From Variovorax paradoxus (GTDB lineage Bacteria; Pseudomonadota; Gammaproteobacteria; Burkholderiales; Burkholderiaceae_C), in assembly GCF_030811855.1 (NCBI RefSeq), contig NZ_JAUSRN010000011.1, forward strand, positions 124,001-188,000: DNA of 64,000 nucleotides, written 5' to 3'. Numbering within the stretch: position 1 is the first letter of the stretch; the number at the start of each line of letters is the position of its first letter. Shown here in pieces: positions 16,496-25,540 of this stretch. Position numbers and translations under genes: made by a program. The notes under the pieces were generated by a model. It did no database searches. It had not been told where the DNA came from and was given only the letters and a program-made list of their open reading frames with translations.

Positions 16496-17836
16496 ATGAA
16501 GCACCCCGTCCGACGCTGGCTCATCGGCATTGCCGTGGTGTTGCTGCTCGGCACCGGCGTGCTGGTGTGGGTGGCCAGCACCCGCTTGCCCAGCGACGAG
16601 GAAGTGGCCGCGCGGATTTCCGAAGCATTTGAAAAGCGCTTCGGCGTCGGTCTGAAGATCGGCGGCGCGCATTGGGCGCTGTGGCCCAGCCCGGTGCTGG
16701 TGCTGTCCCAGGTGGCCACCGATCAGGCGCGCCCCATCACCCTGCGCCGCATCACGCTCCAGCTCAAGCTCCGGAAGCTGCTGCAAAGGGTCGTCGCCAT
16801 CGACGAGGCCGAGATCGAAAGCCTGGTGCTGCCGCGCGAATCGGTGCGCGCCTTCCGCGGCAAGGGGCCCAAGCCGAAGGAGCCGGGCCACCTGTTCTCG
16901 CTGCCGGCGCCATGGGCGCTGGCGCCCATTCCGCTCGAGAAGGCGCGATGGCGCGACGTGGTCTGGATCGACCGGCGCGGCATTGCGCTCGCCTATGACG
17001 GCGACGTTGTTTTCGACACCGGCTGGCGACCGCGCCAGGCGCGCCTTGAACGCGCCGGCGCCTCGCCTCCCGCGCGGCTGCGCCTGGACCGCGAAGCAGG
17101 CCAGGACCGGTGGCGCACCCGCATCGAAGTGGGCGGCGGCACGTGGAACGGCGTCTCCCTCTTCGAGCTGCTGCCGAACGACACGATGCGCGTGTCGGCC
17201 GAACTCGAGCCCCGGCAGGTCGACATCGAAGGGCTGGTGCAGGCCTTCGGCCGGCGCACCGCCGTGGCGGGCAAGTTTTCGGGCCAGACCACGCTGGTGG
17301 CCCAAGCGGGCGAGCTCGGTGCGCTGATCCGCAGCCTGCACACGCGCACCACCTTCTCGGTGAAGCCCGCGACGCTCACCCGGCTCGACCTGGCCAAGGC
17401 CGTGACAACCGCGGGCATCAGCCGCGGCGGCACCACGCCGCTCGACGAACTCACGGGCACCCTCGACACGCAAGGCGGCGAAGACGGCATCGTGATGCGG
17501 TACACGGGGCTCAAGGCGCGCTCGGGCCTGCTCACGGCCAGCGGCAACCTGAAGCTCTTCAACCGCAAGCTGGACGGCGAAGTGGCGGTCGACCTTGTCG
17601 ATGGCGTGGTCGGCGTGCCGCTCAAGGTGGGTGGAAGCATGAGCGATCCCGAGGTGTCGCTGACGGGCGGTGCGCTGGCCGGTGCGGCGGTCGGTACCGC
17701 GGTGCTGCCGGGCGTGGGCACGGCCCTCGGGGCGCGCATCGGGCAGCAGGTGGAAAAGCTGTTCGGCGAGGAGGAGCCTGCGAAGAAGAAGGCGGTGCCG
17801 GCTCAGCCGCAAAGATCGCCGGGCGTTTCCCGCTGA
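16496..17836 (+). CDS. AsmA-family inner-membrane-anchored protein
   Basis: A 446-residue protein with an N-terminal transmembrane helix (RWLIGIAVVLLLGTGVLVWVAS, about residues 7-28) followed by a large periplasmic part. ISEAFEKRFGVGLKIGGAHWALWPSPVLVLSQV is the AsmA N-terminal pattern, and repeated beta-strand sections with LTGTLDTQGGEDG and RSGLLTASGNLKLFNRKLDG match the AsmA C-terminal repeat. AsmA-like proteins are implicated in lipid transport and outer-membrane integrity. The C-terminal KKKAVPAQPQRSPG tail is polar. The gene is monocistronic. Confidence 0.85.
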   Translation: MKHPVRRWLIGIAVVLLLGTGVLVWVASTRLPSDEEVAARISEAFEKRFGVGLKIGGAHWALWPSPVLVLSQVATDQARPITLRRITLQLKLRKLLQRVVAIDEAEIESLVLPRESVRAFRGKGPKPKEPGHLFSLPAPWALAPIPLEKARWRDVVWIDRRGIALAYDGDVVFDTGWRPRQARLERAGASPPARLRLDREAGQDRWRTRIEVGGGTWNGVSLFELLPNDTMRVSAELEPRQVDIEGLVQAFGRRTAVAGKFSGQTTLVAQAGELGALIRSLHTRTTFSVKPATLTRLDLAKAVTTAGISRGGTTPLDELTGTLDTQGGEDGIVMRYTGLKARSGLLTASGNLKLFNRKLDGEVAVDLVDGVVGVPLKVGGSMSDPEVSLTGGALAGAAVGTAVLPGVGTALGARIGQQVEKLFGEEEPAKKKAVPAQPQRSPGVSR

Positions 17837-17857
17837 CCGCCTTCTTCTTTCAGCGGT

Positions 17858-19708
17858 TCAACTGCGCAACTGGATGATCTGCAGGTCGTGGTGCGCGCCG
17901 GCGTGCAGCCGCGCGACTTCGGCCGCGCGCCGCGTGAGCACCGCGCGCTGGTTGATGTAGCCCTTGTCGGTGATCTCTCCTGCGTCCAGGCTCGGCGGCT
18001 CCGTCAGCACCAGCGCGCGCGTGGGGCACTGGGAAGAACCCGCGCCTTCCTCGCGCAGCGTTCGCAGCACCTCGGCGATGCGCGCGGCCAGTGCCTGCGG
18101 TTCGGCCTGTGGCGCGGGGAACACCAGCATGCCGATCTCGTCGCTGTCATGGCCTGTGAGCACCACGTCTTGCACATGGGGCGCCAACATCGACACCAGC
18201 TTGACGCGCAAGGTGCCCACCGACACCCAGGTGCCGCTGGAGAGCTTGAAGTCTTCGGCCACGCGGCCGTTGAAAATCACGCCGCGTTCGGCACGCTCGG
18301 GGTCGGCCAGGTAGCCCGCATCGCCGATGCGGTAGTAGCCCTCTTCGTCGAAGGCTTCGGAGGTTTCGCGCGGTGCATGGCGGTAGCCCGGAAACACCGA
18401 GACGCCCTTGACACGCATCTCGAGCTTCTGGCCGTTGGGCACGAACTTGAGTTCGAGCCCTGGCAGCGGTGCGCCGATGCAGCCCGCGCCGTCGAGCTTC
18501 CAGTGCGCCGAGGTGATGGCCGGTGAAGTCTCCGTCGCGCCCCACGAGGTGGTGAGCCACAGCGGCCGCTCGGGCCGCACGCGCTTGGCGACCGCTTCGA
18601 GCCGCTGCCAGGTCGAGGGCGCGAGCGCCGCGGCCGCGTAAAAGGCGAGCCGCAGGCGCGAGAACACCTCGGCAGCCAGCGCGTCGTCGACTTCGAGAAA
18701 CGGCAGCAGCATGTCGAAGCCGCGCGGCACGTTGAACAGCAACGTGGGCTTCACCTCGCGCAGGTTACGCACGGTCTTTTCGATCAGACCCGGCGCAGGC
18801 CGGCCCTCGTCGATGTAGAGCGCACCGCCGTGGCACAGCACCATGTTCAGGTTGTGGTTGGCGCCGAAGGTATGGCTCCAGGGCAGCCAGTCGACCAGCA
18901 CGGGTTTCTCGTGCGTCGGCGCCGGGCCGCCCCAAGCCGCCAGGGGGCCGTCATCTCCGAGGAAGCGCCAGGTCTGCGCCATCATCTGCTGGTTGGCGCA
19001 CAGCATGCGGTGCGTGTTGATCACCACCTTGGGCTTGCCGGTGGAACCCGAAGTCAGCAGGTACTTGGCGTGGGTGTCGGGCAGCACGGCTTCGTAGGCC
19101 CGCATCACGGCCGGCGTTTCGCTGGCCTGCAGCAGCTGCGCGAAGGGCAGGGCGCCGGCGTGCGCATCGGCATTGCGGCTGAACACCGCCACCGCCTCCA
19201 CGCCGGAGCCCGCGAGCGCAACGCCATACACCTTGGCGTCCGACGCGTAGATCAACGCCGGCTGCAGCGCCTGCAGCATGCCGTGCAGCCGCGACGGATC
19301 CTTTGCCATGCGCGAATACGCGCTCGAGAGCGAGCAGGCCGTGCGGCCGACGTGCATTGCGGCGAGCATCAGCACGGCATGGTCGATCGCGTTGTCCGAG
19401 AGGATCGCGATGGGCTTGCCCTCAGGCAGCTTCATGTCTAGCAGCGCTTGCGCCACCGCGCCCACGGCTTGGCGCAGCGCGCGGTAGTCGAGCTTGCGCC
19501 AGCCTTCGCCGCTCTCATCGCGCTCCGCGAAAGCCAGCGCATCGGGCGTTTCGCGCGCCCAGCGTTCGATCCATTCGCCGATGCAGCGCGCATAGGGCTT
19601 GAGCGCCACCGGCGAACGCAGCGCGAAGGAGCCGTCGTCGAAGTCGATGCGCACCGTGCGCGGGGGGGCGATCTGGCTCTCGTCCAGGAGGAAGTCGTCT
19701 TCTATCAT
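17858..19708 (-). CDS. Feruloyl-CoA synthase-like AMP-forming ligase
   Basis: A 616-residue adenylate-forming acyl-CoA ligase. The P-loop-like AMP motif LLTSGSTGKPKVV is at about residues 217-229, with WLPWSHTFGANHNLN, SWGATETSP and the GYYRIGDAGYLAD motif after it. Length and these blocks match feruloyl-CoA synthases, which activate hydroxycinnamates, but no enoyl-CoA hydratase/aldolase or vanillin dehydrogenase is nearby, so the substrate may be another aryl or branched acid. It is the last gene of a leftward operon, 1 base after the dehydrogenase gene, and so probably esterifies an intermediate made by that cluster. Confidence 0.85.
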   Translation of the reverse strand: MIEDDFLLDESQIAPPRTVRIDFDDGSFALRSPVALKPYARCIGEWIERWARETPDALAFAERDESGEGWRKLDYRALRQAVGAVAQALLDMKLPEGKPIAILSDNAIDHAVLMLAAMHVGRTACSLSSAYSRMAKDPSRLHGMLQALQPALIYASDAKVYGVALAGSGVEAVAVFSRNADAHAGALPFAQLLQASETPAVMRAYEAVLPDTHAKYLLTSGSTGKPKVVINTHRMLCANQQMMAQTWRFLGDDGPLAAWGGPAPTHEKPVLVDWLPWSHTFGANHNLNMVLCHGGALYIDEGRPAPGLIEKTVRNLREVKPTLLFNVPRGFDMLLPFLEVDDALAAEVFSRLRLAFYAAAALAPSTWQRLEAVAKRVRPERPLWLTTSWGATETSPAITSAHWKLDGAGCIGAPLPGLELKFVPNGQKLEMRVKGVSVFPGYRHAPRETSEAFDEEGYYRIGDAGYLADPERAERGVIFNGRVAEDFKLSSGTWVSVGTLRVKLVSMLAPHVQDVVLTGHDSDEIGMLVFPAPQAEPQALAARIAEVLRTLREEGAGSSQCPTRALVLTEPPSLDAGEITDKGYINQRAVLTRRAAEVARLHAGAHHDLQIIQLRS

Positions 19709-19709
19709 T

Positions 19710-20657
19710 TCAATCGAGTCTGCCGGTGTCGGCTTTGGCGCGAATCAGGTTTAACAGCAGGATGTCGCGGGCGGACTCGAGTTCGGCCACGCGCCGCGCG
19801 CCCAGTTCTTCAGCCACGCCCTCGGTCACCTTCGCTTTGAGTTCTTCCGTCATCGAAGGCGCTCCGAGATCCTTCCACCAGTCTTCGATCGGCCCGCCCA
19901 GGTGTGCGAGCACATGCGCGATGCCGCCTGCGCCTCCCGAGAGATGCAGGTTCATGAAGGGCCCCATCACTGCCCAGCGCAGGCCCGGGCCATGCGCAAT
20001 GGCGGTGTCGATGTCGGCCACGCTGGCCACGCCTTCGTCGACCAGGTGAAAGGCTTCGCGCCACAGGGCGGCCTGCAGCCGGTTTGCGATGTGCCCCTTG
20101 ACCTCGCGCTTCACGTGGATCGGCCGCTTGCCGATGGCGGCGTAGAACGCCATGGTGCGTTCGATGGTCTCGGCCGAAGTGCGCTCGCCACCCACCACTT
20201 CCACCAGCGGAATCAGGTGCGGCGGGTTGAACGGGTGGCCCAGCACCACGCGTTCCGGATGCCGGCATTCGGCCTGCACCGCGCTGATGGCCAGCCCCGA
20301 AGAGCTCGATGCCAGGATCGCGCGGGCCGGCGCGGCCTCGTCCATGCGGCGGAACAGGTCAATCTTGAAATCCAGCCGCTCGGGGCCGCTCTCCTGGACG
20401 AAGTCGGCCTCGGCTACCGCGTCTTCGAGCCGCGCGTGAAAGCGCAGCCGCGCAGCCGAGGCGCCTACAGCCAACCCGAAGCGTTCCAGCGTCGGCCAGT
20501 GCGCGGCCACCGCCGCGCGCAGCCGCGCTTCGGCGTCGGGCGAGGGGTCGGTGGCGTCCACGTCGAGGCCCCGCGCCAGGAAGAAGGCGGCCCAGCTGGC
20601 GCCGATGACGCCGGTGGCGACCACCGCCACGCGTTTCGGGTTCGGTTCCATCCGCAT
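19710..20657 (-). CDS. 3-hydroxyacyl-CoA dehydrogenase / L-carnitine dehydrogenase-like
   Basis: A 315-residue NAD-dependent dehydrogenase. The Rossmann start is VAVVATGVIGASW (residues 10-22), where the first Gly of the usual GxGxxG is Ala14. The SSSSGLAIS segment, the HPFNPPHLIPLVEVVGG motif and the HIANRLQAALWREAFHLVDEGVA helix match the 3-hydroxyacyl-CoA/carnitine dehydrogenase family. Together with the BKACE enzyme upstream it resembles carnitine-type pathways (hydroxy acid to keto acid, then cleavage). It starts 4 bases after the Bug gene stop. Confidence 0.87.
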   Translation of the reverse strand: MRMEPNPKRVAVVATGVIGASWAAFFLARGLDVDATDPSPDAEARLRAAVAAHWPTLERFGLAVGASAARLRFHARLEDAVAEADFVQESGPERLDFKIDLFRRMDEAAPARAILASSSSGLAISAVQAECRHPERVVLGHPFNPPHLIPLVEVVGGERTSAETIERTMAFYAAIGKRPIHVKREVKGHIANRLQAALWREAFHLVDEGVASVADIDTAIAHGPGLRWAVMGPFMNLHLSGGAGGIAHVLAHLGGPIEDWWKDLGAPSMTEELKAKVTEGVAEELGARRVAELESARDILLLNLIRAKADTGRLD

Positions 20658-20661
20658 CGCT

Positions 20662-21654
20662 TCAGGATTCCGCCGTGAAGCCGATCTTCTTGACCAGCGG
20701 CCCCCAGCGATCGGCCTCGGCCTTTTGCGAGCGCGCCATCTCCTCGGCCGTGGAGCCCTGGGCGATCAAGCCGACCACGGCCAGGCTGTCCGTCACCACC
20801 TTTTCCTTGATGGCCGCGTTGATCGCGGCATTGGCCGTAGCCACCACGCTGGCCGGCGTCCTGGCCGGGGCGTAGAAGCCGAACCACTCCTCGGTGGTCA
20901 GTTCCGCAAAGCCCTGTTCGGCAAAGGTCGGTACCTCCGGCGAGAACGGCGAGCGCGCCTTGCCCGAGGTGGCGAGCAGCCGCAGCTTGCCGGCCTTGTG
21001 GTTGGGGATGAAGTCTCCGCTGGGGGTGACCATGGCCGCGATCTGTCCGCCCACCACGTCGGTCACACCGGGAATCGAGCCGCGGTAGGGCACGTGCTTC
21101 AGATCGACCCCGTTGTTCAGGCCCAGCAGCGCGCCGATGAAGTGCGGCGTGGAGCCGGCCGCCGGCGAGCCATAGCTGGCCTGGTTCGGGTTGGCCTTGG
21201 CCCAGGCGAGAAAGTCTTTCACCGTACGCACCTCGGGCGGCACCAGGGGGCCGACCGCCAGGCCGTGGTGCATGACCGCGGCAATCGACACCGGCACGAA
21301 ATCCTTGCTTGGGTCGTAGCTGAGCTTGCTGTAGATGTGCGGGTAGATCGACGTGCACGAGAAAGGCGACAGCGCCAGCACGCTGCCGTCGGCCGGTGCG
21401 TTCTTGAGGCTTTCCAGCGCGATGCGGCCGCCCGCGCCCGGCTTGTTTTCAACGACGGCCGCATTGCGCGTGTAGGCCGAGCCGGCGAGCTTTTCACCCA
21501 CGCGGCGCGCCACGCTGTCGCCGGCGCTGCCGGCCGGAAAGCCGTAATAGATCTTGACCTGCTCGAGCGCCTGGGCGAATGCGGCCAGCGGCGAGAGGGT
21601 ACCCAGCGCAGTGGCTGCGCCCAGGGTGTGGAGGAAGTGGCGTCGGGTGTTCAT
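20662..21654 (-). CDS. Bug-family (TctC-like) periplasmic binding protein
   Basis: A 330-residue tripartite-tricarboxylate-transporter receptor. The signal peptide has a twin-arginine-like start (NTRRHFLHTLGAATALG) and cleavage after AFA. The mature start VKIYYGFPAGSAGDSVARRVGEKL and the later NKPGAGGRIALESLKNAPADGSVL are classic Bug motifs for carboxylate binding. No TctA/TctB membrane partners are nearby, as is usual for the expanded Bug sets of this group. It probably captures the substrate of the surrounding BKACE operon. Confidence 0.92.
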   Translation of the reverse strand: MNTRRHFLHTLGAATALGTLSPLAAFAQALEQVKIYYGFPAGSAGDSVARRVGEKLAGSAYTRNAAVVENKPGAGGRIALESLKNAPADGSVLALSPFSCTSIYPHIYSKLSYDPSKDFVPVSIAAVMHHGLAVGPLVPPEVRTVKDFLAWAKANPNQASYGSPAAGSTPHFIGALLGLNNGVDLKHVPYRGSIPGVTDVVGGQIAAMVTPSGDFIPNHKAGKLRLLATSGKARSPFSPEVPTFAEQGFAELTTEEWFGFYAPARTPASVVATANAAINAAIKEKVVTDSLAVVGLIAQGSTAEEMARSQKAEADRWGPLVKKIGFTAES

Positions 21655-21709
21655 GAAATGTCTCCTACTAATATCTTCAAAGCGGTTTCTGGCGGGATCA
21701 ACGGCCGCT

Positions 21710-22633
21710 TCAATGCGGCGCGAATTCGGGGCGCGGCCCGCCTCTGCGCGGCAGTCCCATCATCTGCCTTGCTTCGGCCGGCGTGGCCACTTCCATGTCG
21801 AGCTCATGGATAACGCGCACGATCCGCTCGGTGAGCTGCACGTTGGTGGCGAGCTCGCCCTGGCGGAAATACAGGTTGTCTTCCAGCCCCACGCGGGCAT
21901 GCCCGCCCAGCAGCAGCGCCGCCACGTTGGCCTCGAGCTGCGAAGGGCCGATGCCGCTCACGCAGAAGATGCTGCCTTTGGGCAGGGTGTCGACCATCAT
22001 CTGCAGGAAGCGCGGCGAATACGGCATCGCGTTCTGGAAGTTGCGGTGCACGTTCATCACCAGGTTGACGAAGTAGGGCTCGTCGTCATGGCCCTCTTCG
22101 ATCAGCGTGGTCGTGTCCTGCAGGATGTGCGTGGGGCTGAACACCTCCCATTCGGGCTTGATGCCGCGCGCCTTCATGCCGGCGGCCAGCTCGCGGCCCT
22201 TGGTGATCGGCGTGTCCATCAGGATCTGCTTGCCCTCGAAGCTCAGGTTCAGCGTGGTTGCGTCCAGCGTGCACATCTCGGCGCCCGCGTCCATGCCCTT
22301 GATGCGCTCTTCCCACGCAATTTCCCAGCGATCGCCCGCCAGCGGCTTCACCATGTCGCCGTGCACGCCGCCGCCGGTGGAGTTGTTGATGACGATGTCG
22401 CAGCCTCCCGCGCGGATCCGGCTGTTGATGTCGCGGTACACGTCTGCGTTGCAGGTGGCGCCGTCGTCCGGCCTGCGCGCGTGGATCGCCACCACGCTGG
22501 CGCCGGCGTTCCAGCAGCGCAGCACGTCGGCCGCAATTTCGGCCGGCTGGGTGGGAAGGTGGGGGTTCTGCGACTTGTGCGCCATGCCGCCGGTGGGGGC
22601 GATGGTCACGATCACTTTGCGCTTCGACGACAT
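21710..22633 (-). CDS. BKACE-family beta-keto acid cleavage enzyme (DUF849), variant metal site
   Basis: A 307-residue TIM-barrel protein of the 3-keto-5-aminohexanoate cleavage family, which transfers acetyl units between beta-keto acids and acetyl-CoA using Zn. [46 protein letters not shown] and a C-terminal [11 protein letters not shown] segment match the family. In the metal motif the sequence is VAIHARRP: Ala49 stands where the second BKACE of this window has His (VHIHVRHP), while His51 is kept. The ATG at 22633 is preferred to an upstream in-frame start. It is the first gene of the leftward operon, divergent from a Crp/Fnr regulator. Confidence 0.9.
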   Translation of the reverse strand: MSSKRKVIVTIAPTGGMAHKSQNPHLPTQPAEIAADVLRCWNAGASVVAIHARRPDDGATCNADVYRDINSRIRAGGCDIVINNSTGGGVHGDMVKPLAGDRWEIAWEERIKGMDAGAEMCTLDATTLNLSFEGKQILMDTPITKGRELAAGMKARGIKPEWEVFSPTHILQDTTTLIEEGHDDEPYFVNLVMNVHRNFQNAMPYSPRFLQMMVDTLPKGSIFCVSGIGPSQLEANVAALLLGGHARVGLEDNLYFRQGELATNVQLTERIVRVIHELDMEVATPAEARQMMGLPRRGGPRPEFAPH

Positions 22634-22777
22634 GCTCCGGAGTCTCCTGGTGTCTTCTTTCATGAGGGGCGCGCTATTATTTTTGGAGGCGCAGGCACAC
22701 TCAGTCATCGCGACGACATTTAGGCTCAGGGTTTACGCGGCGCGGGCCGCGCCCATGCCATCAGGAGCATTCTTTTC

Positions 22778-23485
22778 ATGCCTACGACGAAGCCGGCCAT
22801 CAAGGCGGCATCGCTGACCGTTGCGCAACTGCTTGAGCGCTCGGCTTGGTTTCCGCTGCTCGACGAAGCCGCGCGCGAACGCGTGCGCGACGAGATCCGC
22901 GAGGTCGAGGTAGCGGCCGGCGCCGCCCTGTGCCGGCGCGGTGATACGCCGCTGCACTGGTACGGCACGCTCGAGGGGCTTCTGAAGTGGTCGACCACCT
23001 CGAGCGATGGCCGCTCCGTCACCTTCGGCGGGCTCTCCGTCGGCAGCTGGTTCGGCGAAGGCACGCTGCTGCGCGGCGCTCCGCGCTCGGCCGACGTCAT
23101 TGCGCTGCGGCCGAGCCGCGTGGCCCAGCTGCCGGTGGAGACTTTCGAGTGGCTTCACCGCACGCAGCGCGGCTTCGATCACTTTTTGCTGCAGCAGCTC
23201 AACGAGCGGCTGCACTGGTTCATGGGCAACTACGCAGCGCACCGGCTGCTCGACGCCGACAGCCAGGTGGCCCGTGCGCTGGCGGGGCTGTTCCATCCGT
23301 GGCTGTATCCGGGCAGCGAGCCGCATCTGCAGACCTCGCAGGAGGAGATCGCCAACCTGTCGGGTGTTTCGCGCCAGCGCTGCAATGCGGCGCTGAACCG
23401 GCTGAAGGACGCGGGGTTTCTGCGGATCGAGTACGGGGGCATCACCGTTATTGATCTGGAAGGGCTGCGGCGCTTCATCGAATAG
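22778..23485 (+). CDS. Crp/Fnr-family transcriptional regulator
   Basis: A 235-residue regulator with an N-terminal cyclic-nucleotide-binding-like beta-roll (PLHWYGTLEGLLKWSTTSSDGRSV, then GGLSVGSWFGEGTLL) and a C-terminal winged helix-turn-helix (TSQEEIANLSGVSRQRCNAALNRLKDAGFL, about residues 188-217). The four-Cys Fe-S signature of Fnr is absent, so oxygen sensing is unlikely. It is divergent from the BKACE operon (144 bases between) and is the obvious candidate to regulate it. Confidence 0.9.
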   Translation: MPTTKPAIKAASLTVAQLLERSAWFPLLDEAARERVRDEIREVEVAAGAALCRRGDTPLHWYGTLEGLLKWSTTSSDGRSVTFGGLSVGSWFGEGTLLRGAPRSADVIALRPSRVAQLPVETFEWLHRTQRGFDHFLLQQLNERLHWFMGNYAAHRLLDADSQVARALAGLFHPWLYPGSEPHLQTSQEEIANLSGVSRQRCNAALNRLKDAGFLRIEYGGITVIDLEGLRRFIE

Positions 23486-23504
23486 GCGGCCCGCGCCCAT
23501 CACC

Positions 23505-23729
23505 TCACTGCGCCGATTTCGCCTTGTCCGCCAGCCGCTTGCGGTACTCCGTCGTCGTCAGGCCCGCGAAGCCCCAGTCGTCGGTGTCGATTTCCTCGAT
23601 CACGATGTGTGTCCATTCCGGCGGCTTGTTCAGCACGCGTTCCAGGGTTTCCGTGAACTCGGCGATGACCTGGGTTTTCTGCTCGCGGGTGGCGCCGTCG
23701 CGGGTGATCTTCAGATTGATGAAAGGCAT
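23505..23729 (-). CDS. 4-oxalocrotonate tautomerase-family enzyme
   Basis: A 74-residue tautomerase. After removal of Met, Pro1 is the catalytic base (MPFINLKITRDGATREQK). The hexamer/trimer fold, helix LERVLNKPPEWTHIVIEEI and the C-terminal DDWGFAGLTTTEYRK fit the short tautomerase family. It lies 40 bases after the SDR gene in the same direction and so probably belongs to its operon, under control of the divergent LysR. The substrate is unknown. Confidence 0.88.
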   Translation of the reverse strand: MPFINLKITRDGATREQKTQVIAEFTETLERVLNKPPEWTHIVIEEIDTDDWGFAGLTTTEYRKRLADKAKSAQ

Positions 23730-23769
23730 AGTGCGCTCCTTGGAGTGGATGGATGAATGAACGAGACGA

Positions 23770-24516
23770 TTACCACTTGCCCGTGCTCATGCCGCCGTCC
23801 ACCGGCAGCACCACGCCCGTCGTGAAATCGGCGCTCGTGAGGTAGAGCACGGCGTCGGCGATCTCGCGCACGGTTGCGATGCGGCCGGCGGGCGAGAGGC
23901 CGTTCAGGAAGCCGTGCTGCTCGGGCGTGTACAGCGGCGTGTCGACGATGCCGGGCGCTACCGCATTCACCTTGACGTTGTGCGGTGCGAGTTCGAGTGC
24001 CAGCGCCCGCGTCGCGGCGTTGATGCCGCCCTTGATGAGCACTGGCAAGGCGGCCGGCACCTGCTGGTTCGGCTGCAGCGCAATGCTCGCGGTGATGTTC
24101 ACGATGTGGCCCTGGCGGCGCGCCACCATGTGCTTTGCCGCGGCCTGCGAGGCGTAGACAAAACCCTTGAGGTTCGTGGCCACCAGCTGGTCGAGTTCTT
24201 CCTCGGTGTAGTCGACAAACGGCTTGGCGTTGAAGATGCCCGCGTTGTTGACGAGCACGTCGACCTTGCCGAAGCGCTCCACGGCGCGGTTGACGAGTTG
24301 CTGCGCGGTGTCGCGGCGACCGATGTCGCCGGCCACGCCGAAAAAGCGCGCGGGGTTGCCGAGCTGCTTGGCCGCGGCCGCGAGCCGCTCTTCGGTGCGC
24401 GCATTCGCGACCACGTTGAAGCCACGTTCCAGATAAGCCTGCGCGAGGCCCAGGCCGATGCCGCTCGAGGCACCGGTGATGACGACCGTGGACCGGGTAT
24501 TGAGGGTGTCTTCCAT
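23770..24516 (-). CDS. SDR-family oxidoreductase-like protein lacking the catalytic Tyr
   Basis: A 248-residue short-chain dehydrogenase fold. The NAD(P) motif TGASSGIG (residues 14-21), NNAG (90-93) and the catalytic-region Ser144 and Lys162 are present, but the usual Tyr four residues before Lys is Pro158 (LPVLIKGG). The protein may be a catalytically altered or non-oxidoreductase member. The tail VLPVDGGMSTGKW is standard. The start at 24516 precedes the conserved block; upstream codons read into the LysR control region. It is divergent from a LysR gene. Confidence 0.85.
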   Translation of the reverse strand: MEDTLNTRSTVVITGASSGIGLGLAQAYLERGFNVVANARTEERLAAAAKQLGNPARFFGVAGDIGRRDTAQQLVNRAVERFGKVDVLVNNAGIFNAKPFVDYTEEELDQLVATNLKGFVYASQAAAKHMVARRQGHIVNITASIALQPNQQVPAALPVLIKGGINAATRALALELAPHNVKVNAVAPGIVDTPLYTPEQHGFLNGLSPAGRIATVREIADAVLYLTSADFTTGVVLPVDGGMSTGKW

Positions 24517-24621
24517 GTCGGTACTCCAAAGAGTTGAGGGGATGGACGAACTGTATTGATGACGCCGTAAGGAATAAATCACTAGACTTGCACTTCACTT
24601 GATACGCGAGGTAATCAATCC

Positions 24622-25533
24622 ATGCAGCGGCAGTTCGGCGACATCCTTCTCGGCAGCATCGAACTCTTCTGCCTGGCGGCGGAAACCGGCGGCTTCACCT
24701 CGGCCGCGCTGGCCGCGGGCGTCACGCCGGCGGCCGTCAGCCGCTCGATCTCGCGGCTCGAAAAACGGCTGGGTTTGCGCCTCTTCGTGCGCACCACGCG
24801 CAGCGTGCGGCTGACCGACGCGGGCCGCTCCTACTTCGCGCAATGCCGGCAGGCGCTCACGCAGTTGGCCGAAGCCGAGCGCGAGGTCATGGGACAGCAG
24901 GCGCAGCCTTCCGGCACGCTGCGCATCAGCGTGCCCACCACCTACGGCCACCACCGCCTGCTGCCGCTGCTGCCGGTGTTTCGCGAACGCTTTCCCGACA
25001 TCCGGCTGCACGTGCACCTGAGCAACCGCAACATCGATTTCGTGGAAGAGGGCTACGACATGGCCGTGCGTGTGCGCGCCCAGCCCGACTCCACGCTGAT
25101 CGCGCGGCATTTGGAAGATGCGCAGCTGGTGGTGGTGGCCAGCCGCAAATACCTCAAGAAGGCCGGCACGCCCCGCACGCTGGACGATCTGTCCGCGCAC
25201 GAGTGCATCCAGTTCGAGCTGCCCAGCAGCGGCCGCCGCATCTCATGGCTTTTCAGGGAGAACGGCAGGGACCGCGAAGTCTTCGCGGACAGCGCCTACA
25301 GCTGCTCCGACGACGTGCTGGGCGGCGTCACGCTGGCCAAGAGCGACGCCGGGCTCTTCCAGGCCTATCGCTTCGTGGTGGAAAAAGAGCTGGCCGACGG
25401 CTCGCTCGTCGAAGTGCTGAAGCCGTTCGCCGGCCGCTCGCGGCCTTACACGCTGCTGTACCCCGACGGGCGGCACGTGCCGCTGCGCATGCGGGTGTTC
25501 ATCGACTTCCTGATGGCGCAGCGGGCCGCGTGA
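24622..25533 (+). CDS. LysR-family transcriptional regulator
   Basis: A 303-residue LysR protein. The helix-turn-helix FTSAALAAGVTPAAVSRSISRLEKRLGLRLFVR lies at about residues 25-57, and the effector-binding domain carries PSGTLRISVPTTYGHHRLLPLLPVF. It is divergent from the SDR/tautomerase pair with about 105 bases between, so it probably activates that unit with a ligand that is not known. Effector domains of this type occur in the DsdC/CrgA-like group of LysR proteins. Confidence 0.92.
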   Translation: MQRQFGDILLGSIELFCLAAETGGFTSAALAAGVTPAAVSRSISRLEKRLGLRLFVRTTRSVRLTDAGRSYFAQCRQALTQLAEAEREVMGQQAQPSGTLRISVPTTYGHHRLLPLLPVFRERFPDIRLHVHLSNRNIDFVEEGYDMAVRVRAQPDSTLIARHLEDAQLVVVASRKYLKKAGTPRTLDDLSAHECIQFELPSSGRRISWLFRENGRDREVFADSAYSCSDDVLGGVTLAKSDAGLFQAYRFVVEKELADGSLVEVLKPFAGRSRPYTLLYPDGRHVPLRMRVFIDFLMAQRAA

Positions 25534-25540
25534 GCCGGGC

